Source: Pelobates cultripes
Taxonomy: Eukaryota; Chordata; Amphibia; Anura; Pelobatidae
DNA length: 64,000 bases
Assembly (NCBI GenBank): GCA_933207985.1
Contig: OW240920.1
Coordinates: 129,398,670 to 129,462,669 of the forward strand
Direction of reading: 5' to 3'
Below, one piece after another: positions 15,629 through 33,339 of this stretch. Under the pieces are notes generated by a model, which saw only the letters and a program-made list of their open reading frames with translations, had not been told where the DNA came from and made no database searches. Both the position numbers and the translations under genes were made by a program. The stretch's first letter is position 1, and every line of letters begins with the position of its first letter.

Positions 15629-16051
15629 CTTTAAGTCAGGAAGACAATTATACAGATTAAAACAATTTATAAAATCTAGTCATATCATCACATTGTTTAC
15701 TACCTGTGAATACTGTCTGGTGAAGATAAAATATTGGTTATGCATCACGATGGCACTCAGAGACCTAAGTCCTAAGGCTTACTACTACCCAGCGTATGCT
15801 TTGTATCATTGTGCTATTTGGATGTCATCTGAATAATTGACAAAGTATCCTTTGATCTGCCATTTTCACTTGCCCACCAACTTTCTAGGCTCTTATATCC
15901 CAAACAGCCATACTCTAGACTTATTTTTGCCACTAGCCATTGCATGTTATAGTATGACATATAATTAATTTTCAGCCTGACTGTTGGGTACTTTAAAATG
16001 CTTTTTATTCTCTTTTATTGCCTCACGTGCCACACAAACCTGCCACAGTAG

Positions 16052-16360
16052 TTAAAGGGACACTGTAGGCACTGTCACAGCTTCATCTGGTTGAAGTGGT
16101 TAAAGTGTCTGAAGCCCGCTGGCACCATACTTCCATTTACTGTTTACTAATGTTTTAATGCAAACCAAGAGTCCGCAGCAGCTCATACCCTAATGAGGAA
16201 GCATTATCCTTAACAGCAATGGGCAACTGTGATTGTCAGCTGAACTCTTTCAGCCTATCACAGTGCCCATCATGTATGGATCGGTATGGCCAGAAGGAAT
16301 TGTTTAATCTCTGCCTTAGCCACACCTCCAATGTGGGGCAGGGCTATGGGAAGCCAGGGA
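16052..16360. mobile_element. T2-type MITE left part, interrupted by LTR
   Basis: TTAA (16052-16055) then AGGGACACTGTAGGCACTG, a T2-type terminus. No matching right end occurs before the solo LTR at 16366. The right end at 20370-20392 (tagtgcctacagtatccctt) complements this start at least as well as the one at 19919, so the original right end may be there. Confidence 0.6.
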
Positions 16361-16770
16361 CCCTCTGTAACGGACCGTTTTACCCACAAGAGGTTAAAAA
16401 CCGTTTAGGCGATATTCCCCCTTTCTCAGATGCACAGACAGCTATTGTAGGCACCAATCTCCCAAACTGCAAACCCACGAATTCACCAACTCCCGAACTG
16501 CAACCAAGGGAATACTTGAAACTCCCGACGGCATACCAAGTAGCACTCCAAACTCCCGAATTGGAGACACACGAATAGCTGCTAGCAGACGAACAGGAAA
16601 AGCACCCAAGCGGCTTACACTCAGGGCCGGACTGGCCCACCGGGATACCGGGAAATTTCCCGGTGGGCCGCGGCACCTGGGGGCCGGCCGCGTTCCTGGG
16701 CCGGCCCTTTAAATACTGCAGCCGCCCGAGCGCTCTGTGAAGAGCGCTCAGGCGGCTGCAGCTTCTCCCC

Positions 16771-16870
16771 NNNNNNNNNNNNNNNNNNNNNNNNNNNNNN
16801 NNNNNNNNNNNNNNNNNNNNNNNNNNNNNNNNNNNNNNNNNNNNNNNNNNNNNNNNNNNNNNNNNNNNNN
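16771..16870. other. Assembly gap of 100 N
   Basis: Exactly 100 N, a conventional gap size, so the true length is unknown. It follows a GC-rich hairpin-prone stretch and precedes a G-rich minisatellite, both hard to sequence. Confidence 0.99.
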
Positions 16871-17050
16871 ATAAGATGAGGGGGGAATAAGAAGAGGGGA
16901 GGGGGGGAATAAGAAGAGGGGAGGGAGGGATAAGAAGAGGGGAGGGAGGGAATAAAAAGAGGGGAGGGGGGAATAAGATGAGGGGAGGGAGGGGAATAAG
17001 AAGAGGGGAGGGAGGGGAATAAGAAGAGGGGAGGGAATAAGAAGAAGGGG
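16871..17050. repeat. G/A-rich minisatellite next to the gap
   Basis: Tandem imperfect copies of about 20-25 bp resembling gggaataagaagaggggagg. Plus strand has almost no C. The array is cut by the gap on its left. Confidence 0.85.
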
Positions 17051-17097
17051 CAGCTCTATAGGACAGGGGCCAAGACAGGGAGCTCTTTCACACTACG

Positions 17098-17500
17098 CGC
17101 GCACACACACACACAATGCATCCCTATACATACACAGAAACACAACATGCTTCCCTTACACACAGAGAAACACACAATGCATCCATTACACACACACACA
17201 CACATGCAACCCTTACACACAAAGACAATGCATCCTTTGCACACATACACAGAAACAGACAATGCAAACCTGTACACACGCATGCAAACACACACACTTC
17301 TTTTCTTACATACACACAGAAACACAATGCATCTCATGCACACACATACAGACACACACCTTGCATCCCTTATGCATACAAACACAGATTCACACAATGC
17401 ATCCCTTACACACAACCAGAAACACATAATACATCCCTTATACACAAATACACACTGCTTCCACTACACACAAACACACTGCATCACCTGCACAAACTGG
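17098..17500. repeat. CA-rich degenerate tandem repeat
   Basis: Repeated acacacaatgcatccctta-like units with CA runs inside the hAT element. Cys-rich (minus) and His/Thr-rich (plus) frames here are translations of this repeat. Confidence 0.85.
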
Positions 17501-17873
17501 TAACCCTAAACACTACATACCATAAGCACACATATTAGATCCTCTACAATAACACATAACACATCCCCTACACACTCCACTCCCTGTGAGCGAACTCATG
17601 GGTGGGTGGAACTTATGAGTGGGCCTTATGGGCATACTCACCGTCAGGCCCTGGGGCCCAGACCTTGAGCTGTGTAAGGGGCCCCAAAAAATTGAGCTGC
17701 TTCCAATTCTCCCAGAACATTGAATTTTGTGACCACAGTTGCAAACAGCCTCCAGAGATCCTGTTCTACACCAGACCAGTGGAGCCAAACTGCAGCCCAT
17801 CATCATCCTCATCTGCTTGTAAGTAGGCAATCTAGTATATTATTAGTGACACTAATCTATAATTTACCTCACA

Positions 17874-18471
17874 TTAAAGGGACACTATAGCTTAATGAAG
17901 TGGTTCTGGTGTCTATAATTGGTCCCTGCAGGCTTTTTAATGTAAACACACACTGTGTGCAGCACTGGCGTTAGTTCATATGGCAGATCATATGGGTGGG
18001 GCATTGTGATGTGACATGTGGGGGCAGCAAATTTTTATTTTGTCTAGGGCGGCAAAAATCCTTGCACCGGCTCTGATCCTGGGCAGGTGCACCAGTCTAC
18101 TTGACTGGTTTTGCCCCCGAGGCCTAAGGCTGCCAGCCCTCCCCTGGCCGCTGGGGAGGTGTTTTGGCAGCCGCTGGCAGACTTGTCCTGGCGGCCGCTG
18201 AGGGAGCTGCGCGAGCTGCGCTGGCTCTGCTCACCAGCACGCAGCTGAATGAGACCGGCGCCGGAATATGACGTCATATTCCGGCGCCAGTCTCATTCAG
18301 CAGCGCGGGAGGGCACTAACACAGGAAGCACCTCTAGTGACCGTCTGAGTGACTGTCACTAGCAGTGTCACTTTGAAGCAATGTAAACACTGCCTTTTGT
18401 CTGAAAAGTCAGTGTTTACGTTGAAAAGCCTGTAGGGACATGCTATAGACACCAGTACCACCACATTAAGC
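17874..18471. mobile_element. T2-type MITE, right terminus lost
   Basis: TTAA (17874-17877) then AGGGACACTATAGCTTAATG. The complement of agcttaatgaagtggttctggtgt reappears near 18448-18471, giving a fold-back, but the last bases of the right terminus are missing. Confidence 0.65.
18244..18301. repeat. 58-bp near-perfect palindrome centred on TGACGTCA
   Basis: Left half gctgaatgagaccggcgccg, right half its near-exact complement, joined through gaatatgacgtcatattc. One internal mismatch. The centre TGACGTCA matches a cAMP-response-element core. Confidence 0.9.
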
Positions 18472-18718
18472 TGTGTGTGTGCGTCTGCTAGTGAGTGAGC
18501 TTGCTTGCATGCGTGTGCCTGCTAGTGAGTGAGCTTGTGTTTTTATGTCAATGAGCTGATGTATATCAGTAAGATTGTTTGTCTATGAGGCTGTGTATCA
18601 ATGAGCTTGTGTGTGTCACTGAAATGTCAGTGAAATTGCCTGTGTCTGCATGTGCGTATGCTTACTGTATAATTAAACGTTTTACCCTGAAAGGACCAAT
18701 ATTTTATATTAGAAAAAG

Positions 18719-18720
<2 letters not shown>

Positions 18721-18762
<42 letters not shown>
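18721..18762. repeat. AT microsatellite
   Basis: An uninterrupted run of about 21 AT units. Confidence 0.98.
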
Positions 18763-18764
<2 letters not shown>

Positions 18765-19918
18765 CTCAATCATCTGTCCTGGCAAGACATAGCCTTACAT
18801 ATTACACGCGACAATATATGGCGCAGTGACTTATGGGGCTGGCTCAAATTATTTTTCCAGGGCTGCTTTGTATCCCCAGTCCGGCCCTGCTTACACTCCT
18901 GGCAATCAGTCTCTAACAGCATACAGTAAATCCCCCCAAAGACGAGACAACACTTTGTTTTGAGGGTCAAGCAGAATCTGGTTTACTGGGGCTAACTGCC
19001 CGGCTTTTATGCAGGTCTCCCACCTGGTGGACACTCCCCTAGTGGACCAGATGGGAGACTGGGACACAAAGTATACAAGAACCAATCACAGACTTACACA
19101 TTTCAACCATCCCACAATGCATCACAATCCCTCCTCTCTGTCCTGGAGATAATTGGGAAGTAATCCAATTATCTCCAAGAACAGAGGCAAAAACTCCATT
19201 AACCACATGGTATTAAAAAGACAGTAAAAGACATAAAATTACATACAGTTACATTTACTACATAAAACATAGACATTCTACATATCCCCAGATAGCTTAG
19301 ATCTGAGCGCACATTACTACCGAATGGCGCTCAGATCACATACCTACATTTCAATCGCCATGGAGCCAAAGTCTTTCACATAGTCTTTCGTTACACGAAC
19401 AGGCTCCATGGCTTAGCTATCTGGGGTGATGCTGTTCACCCGGTTAAATTACCGAATGAGCAGTCATTCGGTTCCGCTACCAAATGAGAAGGTAAGGAGG
19501 CTGGCGGCTCAGCGGTGTTCGCGCCAATAAGTGTCAGTTTTCAGTTCCATAGTTTGGGCGCTGAACACCGCTGGCTGTTTGGGAGGTAAAATGGCCGCTG
19601 CCACGTGTTCGACAACCGAACAAAGGCCACCCAGCGTTCATCAATGAATCTGCGGTTAACCGCAGCTTCTGGGCGGTCAATTGATGGCACACTCCAGTTC
19701 CCAGGTGGTCCATCGTTCGGTAGTTTGTTTGGTAGATGGAATCTACCGAACACCCTGGCAGAAAGGCACGAATAAACCTTTCAGTAGGGGAAATAACAGG
19801 GCTGAACTGCAGGGCCATAGTCTAAAGGGAGCAGGCGGGCAACCAGGCTTCTCCAGTGCCTAGTGGCGAGGTTGGTTCCGCCACACCCTCATTCAGGATT
19901 AGACTGCTCAAAAATAGC

Positions 19919-20392
19919 TTAAAGGGACGTGTAGGCACCCAGGCCACTTCAGCTCATTGAAGTGGTCTGGGTGCAAACTCCCATCACCCTTAATCCTGAG
20001 CATGTAATTACTGCAGTTTTTATAAACTGCAATAATTATCTGATAGGGTTAACTCCTACTCTAGTGGCTGTCTTCCAGACAGCCAATAGAGGGACTTCCG
20101 CGTGGATAGGCGACTTTTGGTTGCCTAAACGACTCTGGACATCCTCACGCTATGCATGAGGACTTCCAGCGTCACCGGACTCCCCATAGGAAAGCATGGG
20201 GAAATCCTAACGGGAGCGCGGCTGATGTCGGCGGGGAGGAGCGTGGGCTAAGCTATGCCAGTGCCGAGGGTCATCAGCGCTGGACCCAGCTAAGTGACAG
20301 AAGGGGTTAATAACTCCTTTTTTGCCACAGGAAGGGGCCTTGACCAATTCAGTTACATGAAATGGTTATAGTGCCTACAGTATCCCTTTTAA
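19919..20392. mobile_element. T2-type MITE, TTAA at both ends
   Basis: TTAA (19919-19922) then AGGGACGTGTAGGCACCC, and a right end TAGTGCCTACAGTATCCCTT before TTAA (20389-20392). Length 474 bp. The pairing of ends is good but not perfect; see the alternative under 16052-16360. Confidence 0.7.
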
Positions 20393-20761
20393 GCCTGTGG
20401 CTGCATATGTTTCCTCTGTAATTGCAAGGAAGCCGAGTTCTGTGATTGCACCATCACAGAATCCTGTCACTGTTACTCTCTTGGACAATAAGACATATCA
20501 CATACCATCATAATTGTATACTAACACGTTATATATGCGGCTAGATTGTGATGGGACAAACCATATTTTTACTATTACGAGTATTTTCTTCGGCTAGCGA
20601 TGAAAGCCTATTTTCCATTCAAAATATATGTAACCAGGAATGAGCCTCATATTTTTTGAATTCATGTTTCAAATAAATATTCAGATTTAATAGTATTAAA
20701 ATAATATCTGCAATAAATATTTAGTGAAGTAAGTTATGAGTTGCAATTTGGCAACAACTGG

Positions 20762-20985
20762 GTCATCTCACCATGACACGTTACCAAGCATTGTTGCAAC
20801 CTAAAATTAAAAAGTCCAATATTTGCTGAAATGACACGTAGAAACCCAGCGAGGAGATACTTCGACGGTAAATTTCTGATTATGTGCTACTTTTAATTAT
20901 CTGTGAAAAACTTTATAGACGATAAGGGAGGTTTTGAATTAAAGCTTTTGTTTGTTGCAGGCAGTAAACCCAGCACTGGTTTGTG
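20762..20985. repeat. Left arm of a 224-bp inverted repeat
   Basis: Sequence from gtcatctcaccatgaca to cccagcactggtttgt recurs in reverse complement at 23689-23912 with roughly 85-90% identity by eye. The arms are about 2.7 kb apart. Confidence 0.85.
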
Positions 20986-22166
20986 AGATAAGTACACATT
21001 TACAGACTGTTGTGCTGCTTCCGTACCTTGGGGCCTATTTATGAAATCCCAAATTGTGCACGAAAGGGCATTTGCGCAATGCATGCACAGCATCACATCC
21101 ATTTAAACGCAGTGTTGTCTTTTGAATATTTATGAAGTGTAATAGCAGGATTTTATTCCTTCTGCATAACAGTACACTAAAATGTAAAAGATATCAAAAG
21201 AGGCAAGGGAGCTGGGGATTATTATCTTCAAAGGCTTAAAAATATGCAAGCCATAAAAAAAAAATATATATATATAAAAAAAAACAGAGATCAAGAACCA
21301 GTAGATTACATGGGTGTGCAGAAGATAACTCATAATAAAAATAGACATTGTTGACCCTTTTCATTTATCAATTGTAAAACCTCCCATAGAACATTGTTTC
21401 CTGAAGACCATATTTACCGAAACATGAACATACTCTGGACAAAATGTTCAAGAAGAAGGTTTAGCACGTTGCAAGACCTTGAAAAAGTTGCTTGAAACCT
21501 CTAAAGCCCCACCATACAGGTGACCTGATAGAAACGTACAAATATTTCATGGTAATGACCAACAAAAGGATTCCATTTTCTGTAGACAGGGGGTAGATCG
21601 AACATGAGGAGGTAACAAGGCCGGGTAATACCCTTTAGAGAGTTACGGACACATGTAATGTGGGAAGATCATACAAAACAGCAAGTCATCAGGCAAAATG
21701 GTAGACAGAAGCAGAAGTAGAATGTTAGAGTGCAACTTATTAGACAAAGAAGATAAAGCATTGGAGTAAGAGAGTGGGAGAAAACGAGAGTAGAATAAAG
21801 ACAGAAATCATAAAAAAAAAAAAAAAAAAGTGCTCAAAACTAGGTATTTGCATGGGAAAAATTTTGGGTTCGGTTCGGCATTACGAAATTCGGGACTTTG
21901 GCAATTCGGCACTTTGGAACATCGGCAACTTCGGCACTTTGGAACTTCTCTAGCAGCCGCTTGGTAGATAACTCCCTATTTCCCATGGTATTAGGGAGTT
22001 ATCTACCAAAAGAAAAGAGATTACTTAGTATTAGTAAATTATGCCCCTACTCGCTATACCGCATGTCAGCCTGTGGCTGCTCACTGTTAAAAAAAAAAAA
22101 AATGTTTTAAAAAAGGGTCCCCCCTCCCAAGCTCCCACACGCGACACGCGAGTGGAGGCTTTTAAA

Positions 22167-22790
22167 CTAAAGGGGTGCCTATTGCCCCCCCGGCCCCCAC
22201 CCCTGAGCTGCGGGTGGGGGCCATAAATTAGAATAAGGGGGGACCTATAGCCCACCCCGGCCCCCACCCCTGAGGGGTGGGTGGGGGCCCTAAATTAGAA
22301 TGAGGGGGGAACCTAATGTCTTCCCCTCTGGCCCCCACCCCTGAGCGGTGGGTGGGGGCCCTAAATTAGAATGGGGGGGACACCTAATGTCCTCCCCCTG
22401 GCCCCCACCCCTGAGCGTTGGGTGGGGGCCCTAAATTAGAATGAGGGGGGGACCTAATGTTCTCCCGCCTGGCCCCCACCCCTGAGCAGTGGGTGGGGGC
22501 CCTAAATACTAATTGGGGGGACCTAATGTCCTCCCACCTGGCCCCCACCCCTGAGCGGTGGGTGGGGGCCCTAAATACTAATTATAATGAGGGGGGAACC
22601 TAATGTCTTCCCCTCTGGCCCCCACCCCTGAGTGGTGGGTGGGGGCCCTAAATTAGAATGAGGGGGGGACCTAATGTCCTCCTCCCTGGCCCCCACCCCT
22701 GAGCGGTGGATGGGGGCTCTAAATACTAATTGGGGGGGACCTAATGTCCTCCCCCCTGGCGCCCTCCCCGAGCGGCAGATGGGGGCCCTA
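22167..22790. repeat. 70-76-bp GC-rich minisatellite
   Basis: About nine units with consensus elements gggggacctaatgtcctccc, ctggcccccacccctgagcg and gtgggtgggggccctaaatt. Within each unit the C-rich and G-rich parts are complementary, so every unit can fold into a hairpin. Confidence 0.93.
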
Positions 22791-22945
22791 AACAAAAAAT
22801 TAACCACCCCTCCCCCAGGTGACTAGGGGTCCCCAAACTCCTAGTCACCCCCCTACCCCCAAAATTAACCCCTACCTACCCTCCTCACCCTAAAAATAAT
22901 GAGGGGGGACCATTAAGTAACCAATCAGAGTGTTATGAGTCAAAT

Positions 22946-23003
22946 TACACAGCGTGGGAAAATTCCAAAGAACTTTCCCACGCTGTGTAAAATGACACAG
23001 AGC
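22946..23003. repeat. Palindrome ttacacagcgtgggaaa / tttcccacgctgtgtaa
   Basis: Two 20-base arms around a short centre (attccaaagaac), with outer sequences aatcagagtg and agcactctgatt also complementary. Part of the hAT interior. Confidence 0.85.
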
Positions 23004-23688
23004 ACTCTGATTGGTGGATTTCAAGCCAACCAATCAGAGTGTTATGACAGGTAAATGTAGAGACTTAACCCACCAATCAGAGTGCTCTGAGAAGGTGTTT
23101 TTTGGGGTGCTCACTGTTTACTAGACTTAGTATTAGTAAATTTGGCTGAAAGACCAATTCAGATCTTTCAGACTCTTAGTAGATAGCTCCCTAATACCGT
23201 GGGAATTAGGGAGTTTTCTACTTATTCATTCCTGTCATTCCATTGATTGTTGTAAGTGTTGCAAATGCTTACAGCTGAATCCTGGCTATGTTTGTATACT
23301 TTTTATTTAAACTTGTATACAATGTAACATTCTCCTTCTTCCACTGGGTAAGTATATTAGTACTTAGGCAATACTGTGCTTCGCCACTTCTACACTTAGA
23401 CACTTCGGAAATTCTGTAATTTCAGAACTTCGGGACCTCGGCAATTCGGCTATTCGGAAGTACCCGAATGTCCGAATTGCCCGAAATTCGTCCGAATTCA
23501 TATTCTGACCGAAACGAATTGCACATGTCTACTCAAAACAGAAATGAGAGTAGAACATTGGAGATGATAAGAAAAAGAATGAGAGTGAGCAGAAGTGACA
23601 ATGACTCTGTATCAGGTTAGGGTTAGTGAGAGAGGAAAGAATGGTGATTTAGTCAATATTGGCAGTAGCATGGAAAAAAATAACAGGA

Positions 23689-23912
23689 CACCAAACCAGT
23701 GCTGGGTTTACTGCCTGCGACAAGCATAGCTTTATTTTAAAACCTCCCTTATCATCTATAAAGTTTTTCACAGATAATTTTAAGTTGCACATAATCAGAA
23801 ATTTACCGTCCAAGCATCTCCTCATTGGGTTTCTGAGTGTCATATTAACAAATATTGGACTTTTAAATGTTATGTTGCAACAATGCTTGGTAACCTGTCA
23901 TGGTGAGATGAC
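23689..23912. repeat. Right arm of the 224-bp inverted repeat
   Basis: Reverse-complement partner of 20762-20985. A small open frame over it on the minus strand has similar sense in the other arm (KLSVKNFIDDKGGF-like), which follows from the nucleotide similarity. Confidence 0.85.
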
Positions 23913-24470
23913 AATAAAGGTATGTGAGAAGAAGAGAAGGGAAATGATCAAAGCTGGGGGAATGAATAAGGTCACTGGTGGAGAGAGAAGTGAAGGTTTT
24001 CACTGAAAATTATCAAAAGAAGGTAAAGAAGAAATGATATTCGAAAGAGAGAGAGACACACACAGAGATAGATTGAGAGAACATATACATATATAAGGTA
24101 GTGGGTAGGAGGGTATTGTGATGGTGGATTTCAGTATTTAGGCAAGGCTGTTAATAAAGATGATGATAAATGGTTAGTGTACGAGGAGAAAAAAGTAAGA
24201 TCAAACTAGAAGAATAGATTAAGATAGCAGATAAAAGCTCACTCATCCATCTAGCTCGTATAGTCAGAGAAACATTGCACACTCTTTTACTTTGTTAAAT
24301 CCTTCAAGATACATGGACATTTTTATGATGTCATCCTTACACCTTCTCTGCTCCAAACCATACACATTTAGAACTTCTGGAAACATGCATTTGTTTCACC
24401 ATTCTGGCATTAAATAAAATCTCACTAATCTTGTAGGTGGAAAATGTTCAAGAACAAATTGAAAACTCAC

Positions 24471-24713
24471 TAGTATCTTGGTGGTGTAGGCACAGTTAAT
24501 GGCAATGGCATTGACAAGCAGGTCCAAGGCTTTGGAATTGAGGCAGTTGGGATCTGGCTTTTCTTTATGATGGACATCACCCATGTAAGACTGGACAACT
24601 GTCATCCGGTTAGTAGTCAGAGTCCCCGTCTTGTCCGAGCAAATAGCAGTGGCGTTCCCCATTGTCTCACATGCATCCAAGTGCCGCACAAGATTGTTGT
24701 CTTTCATCATTTT
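24471..24713 (-). CDS. ATP2B3: ATP2B3 exon: phosphorylation site DKTGT
   Basis: A 243-bp exon, phase 0 at both ends, 81 codons. It begins [20 protein letters not shown] and ends [14 protein letters not shown] before a gtgagt donor. The invariant phosphorylation motif [15 protein letters not shown] is present; the catalytic Asp codon that accepts the ATP gamma-phosphate is at 24633-24635. The LTTNRM form is typical of PMCA2 and PMCA3, whereas PMCA1 has LTMNRM. The following [18 protein letters not shown] segment is the variable entry to the nucleotide-binding domain. Confidence 0.98.
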
Positions 24714-30743
<6,030 letters not shown>

Positions 30744-31679
30744 TCAGGTCATGAACAGTGTGAGCTGGGATAAATCTGGAGACGGTAATGACACAACAGT
30801 GGGATCTGACGTTAAAAAGCAGGGGCAACAGCAGTACAACGGAAACCCCACGTTTTCAGTCTAATCTGTATCATTATAATAAATAACGGTTCACATTTTA
30901 ATTTTATTTGCAGGGAAATAGGTAGAGAAATTCAGATAAATGGATAGACACAGATTATTATTATTATGACGAAACCTGCTAGACTTGCCATGGTTTAATA
31001 GACATCTGAAATGAAAAAGCATTAAATGCATTGTTTCCATTAATTATATGTATTTACTTAAATCTAATTCGCCATCGAATCTAATGCGTACCTCACTTTT
31101 TTAAACCTGGAAGCTGAAAAATGTTTTTGCTGGTGAATGCAATGTGCATTTATACAAGAAGATAGCAGTTTTCGCACTGGGGCCCCGTGGTCAGGGCCGG
31201 ATTAACATAGGGGCTGATGGAGCTGCAGCTCCAGGCCCAGGCCCATGGAATAGGCCCATTGATTTAAAAAAAAAAAATAAAAAAAATTTAACTTTTTTTT
31301 TTTCACACACTACTCTTAGGGATTCCACCTGGCTTTTATTTTATTGGCACAGCCAGTATTTGAGGCTGCCTGGAGGTGCCAATATTGCAGTGATACTGGC
31401 AATACAAATGCTGGTATTTTTCTCAGTATAAACAAGAGATTATTATGCAATACCAGCACTGGCCAGTAGGGGTCTCTGTGTGTGGAGACAGGCATGGATA
31501 GGAAGTTCCAGCATATCCCTCCCTGCCTAGCTATACTCACTGATCTGCAGGGGTGCAGCTACAGCGAGTCCAGACAGCAACTCCTACCCCGCAGAGACAG
31601 CCTACAGCTCAGGGAAGTAAGGGATGGGGGGAAAGGCTGCAAGGAGACATACACTGAGACACTAAGGGGCATTGGGAGA

Positions 31680-32500
31680 CATTATGGCAGACACTGAGAC
31701 ACTAAGGGACACTGGGAGACATTATGGCAGACACTGAGACACTAAGGGACATTGGGAGACATTATGACCCAGACATGGGGACACAGTGTCCCCATGTCTC
31801 CCAGTGTCCCCATGTCTCCCAGCTAGTGTCCCTGGTGTCTCAGTGCCCCCTAGTCTCCCAGTGACCCCTAGTCTCCCAGTGTCTCACTGTCCCCATGTCT
31901 CCTAGTGCCTCCATGTCTCCCAGTGCCTCAAGTGTCTCACTCACCCCATGTCTCCTAGTGCCTCCATGTCTCTCAGTGCGTCAAGTGTCACAATGTTCCC
32001 ATGTCTCCAAGCTAGTGTCCCTAGTGTCTGTAGCTCTGGTGTCTCAGTGTCCCCATGTCTCCCAGTGCCCCCGTGTCTCAATGTCCCCATGTCCCCCAGC
32101 CAGTATCTCTAGTGTCTGTGTCCCCATTTCTTCAAGTGTCCCCTATTTTCCCAGTGTCCCCATGTGTCCCAGCCAGTGTCCCCTAGTTTCCCAGTGTCAC
32201 TGGTGTCTCTGTGTTCCTAGGTCTCCCCGTGTCCCCAGGTCTCCCCGTCTTCCTAGTGTCCTAGTGACACATACATGGGGACATAGACACATGGAAATAC
32301 TGGAGGACACAGGGAGACATGGGGCATTGAGACACTGTGATACATAGGGACACTGTGATACATAGGGTCACTGGGAGACCTGGGGACACGGCACTAGGGA
32401 ACACTGGGAGACATGGGGCACTGAGACACTGATACATAGGAACGCTTTGACCTGGAGTAATCGACACATGGGGGCGCTGGGAAACATGGGGTACTGGGAG
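31680..32500. repeat. Minisatellite of gtctcccagtgtcccc units
   Basis: Imperfect units of about 16-30 bp. The left part carries the complementary sense (gacactgggagacatt), the middle the gtctcccagtgtccccat sense, and the right part gacactgggagac again, so the array contains inverted blocks. A shorter version is in copy B near 39100-39260. Confidence 0.88.
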
Positions 32501-32753
32501 GAATCCATCTATACAGCATAATCAAACTAAGTTTTTGGTGATTTTACAGCATTTTCTCTTATGTCACTCCTTGTGATTTACATCATGTGATGTCAGCCAT
32601 ACATATTTCATTATGCAAATTAGTAAGGCCGGTATGTTTTTCCAAGAAAGGTGGCAACTCTAACTACTTTTCACATACTCTTACTTAAGTATGGAAACTT
32701 AAGAGGGATGTATGGGAACAAAACGTATGTGGACTGGCTGACAATGAATATAG

Positions 32754-33339
32754 TTAAAGGGACACTATAGTCACAAAAACAACTACAGCTTATTAAATAT
32801 GTTCTGGTTAGTAGAATCATTACCTTCAGGCTTTTTGCTGTAAACACAGAGAAAATGCAGTTTTTACATTACAGCCTAGTGATAACTTCACTGGCCATTC
32901 CTTAGATGGCTGTTAGAGATCCTTCTTGGGTCATGGCTGCCTAAAATGCATCCAAATGGTCTCCTCCCTCTGCATGCAGACACTGAACTTTTCTCATAGA
33001 GATTCATTTATTCAATTCATCTCTAGGAGGAGATGCTGATTGGCCAGGGCTGTGTTTGAATCCTGCTGGCTCTGCCCCTGATCTGCCGTTTTGTCAGTCT
33101 TGGCCAATCCTATGGGGAAGCACTGTGATTGGATTAGGCCACCACTTCTTATGATGTCAGCAGACTGCTTGTTTTTCTGAGTTTAACTTCATGCAGAGTT
33201 ACAGCTTCAGGCTTGAATACAGTAAGATTTTTATTATATTTATGGAGGCATGAGGGGCCCGGGGGGGTTAGATGGTGGTGTTAACACTATAGGGTCAGGA
33301 ATTCATGTTTGTGTTCCTGACCCTATAGTGATCCTTTAA
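32754..33339. mobile_element. Complete 586-bp T2 MITE inside hAT copy A
   Basis: TTAA (32754-32757) then AGGGACACTATAGTCAC; right end tgaccctatagtgatccttt before TTAA (33336-33339). Copy B carries the uninterrupted site with a single TTAA at 39523-39526, which proves the boundaries. Confidence 0.95.

Larger units (their letters stand above)
16622..18889. mobile_element. hAT-like element with 8-bp TSD CTTACACT, inside solo LTR
   Basis: Starts CAGGGCCGGACTGGCCC and ends ATCCCCAGTCCGGCCCTG (inverted termini), flanked by the perfect duplication CTTACACT (16614-16621 and 18890-18897). It contains the N gap, a G/A-rich minisatellite, a CA-rich tract, a truncated MITE, a 58-bp palindrome and an AT run, but no transposase frame. 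Confidence 0.9.
16366..19885. mobile_element. Solo LTR with TSD CCCTC, split by a hAT element
   Basis: Begins TGTAACGGACCG and ends GGTTCCGCCACA, flanked by CCCTC at 16361-16365 and 19886-19890. With the hAT (16622-18889) and one copy of its duplication removed, the LTR is about 1244 bp. The interior has repeated caactcccgaa motifs. No internal retroelement coding region is present. Confidence 0.82.
21841..23531. mobile_element. hAT-like element with 8-bp TSD CTCAAAAC
   Basis: Starts TAGGTATTTGCATGGG, ends AATTGCACATGTCTA; ends are inverted (TAG..atgtgca). Perfect duplication CTCAAAAC at 21833-21840 and 23532-23539. The interior holds a G/C-skewed minisatellite and short palindromes, no transposase. 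Confidence 0.87.
15629..24470 (-). other. ATP2B3 intron with layered LTR, hAT and inverted-repeat insertions
   Basis: This 8.8-kb intron contains T2 MITE sequence, a solo LTR interrupted by a hAT, a complete MITE at 19919-20392, an inverted-repeat pair (20762-20985 and 23689-23912) and a second hAT between its arms. It also holds the assembly gap at 16771-16870. Confidence 0.8.
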
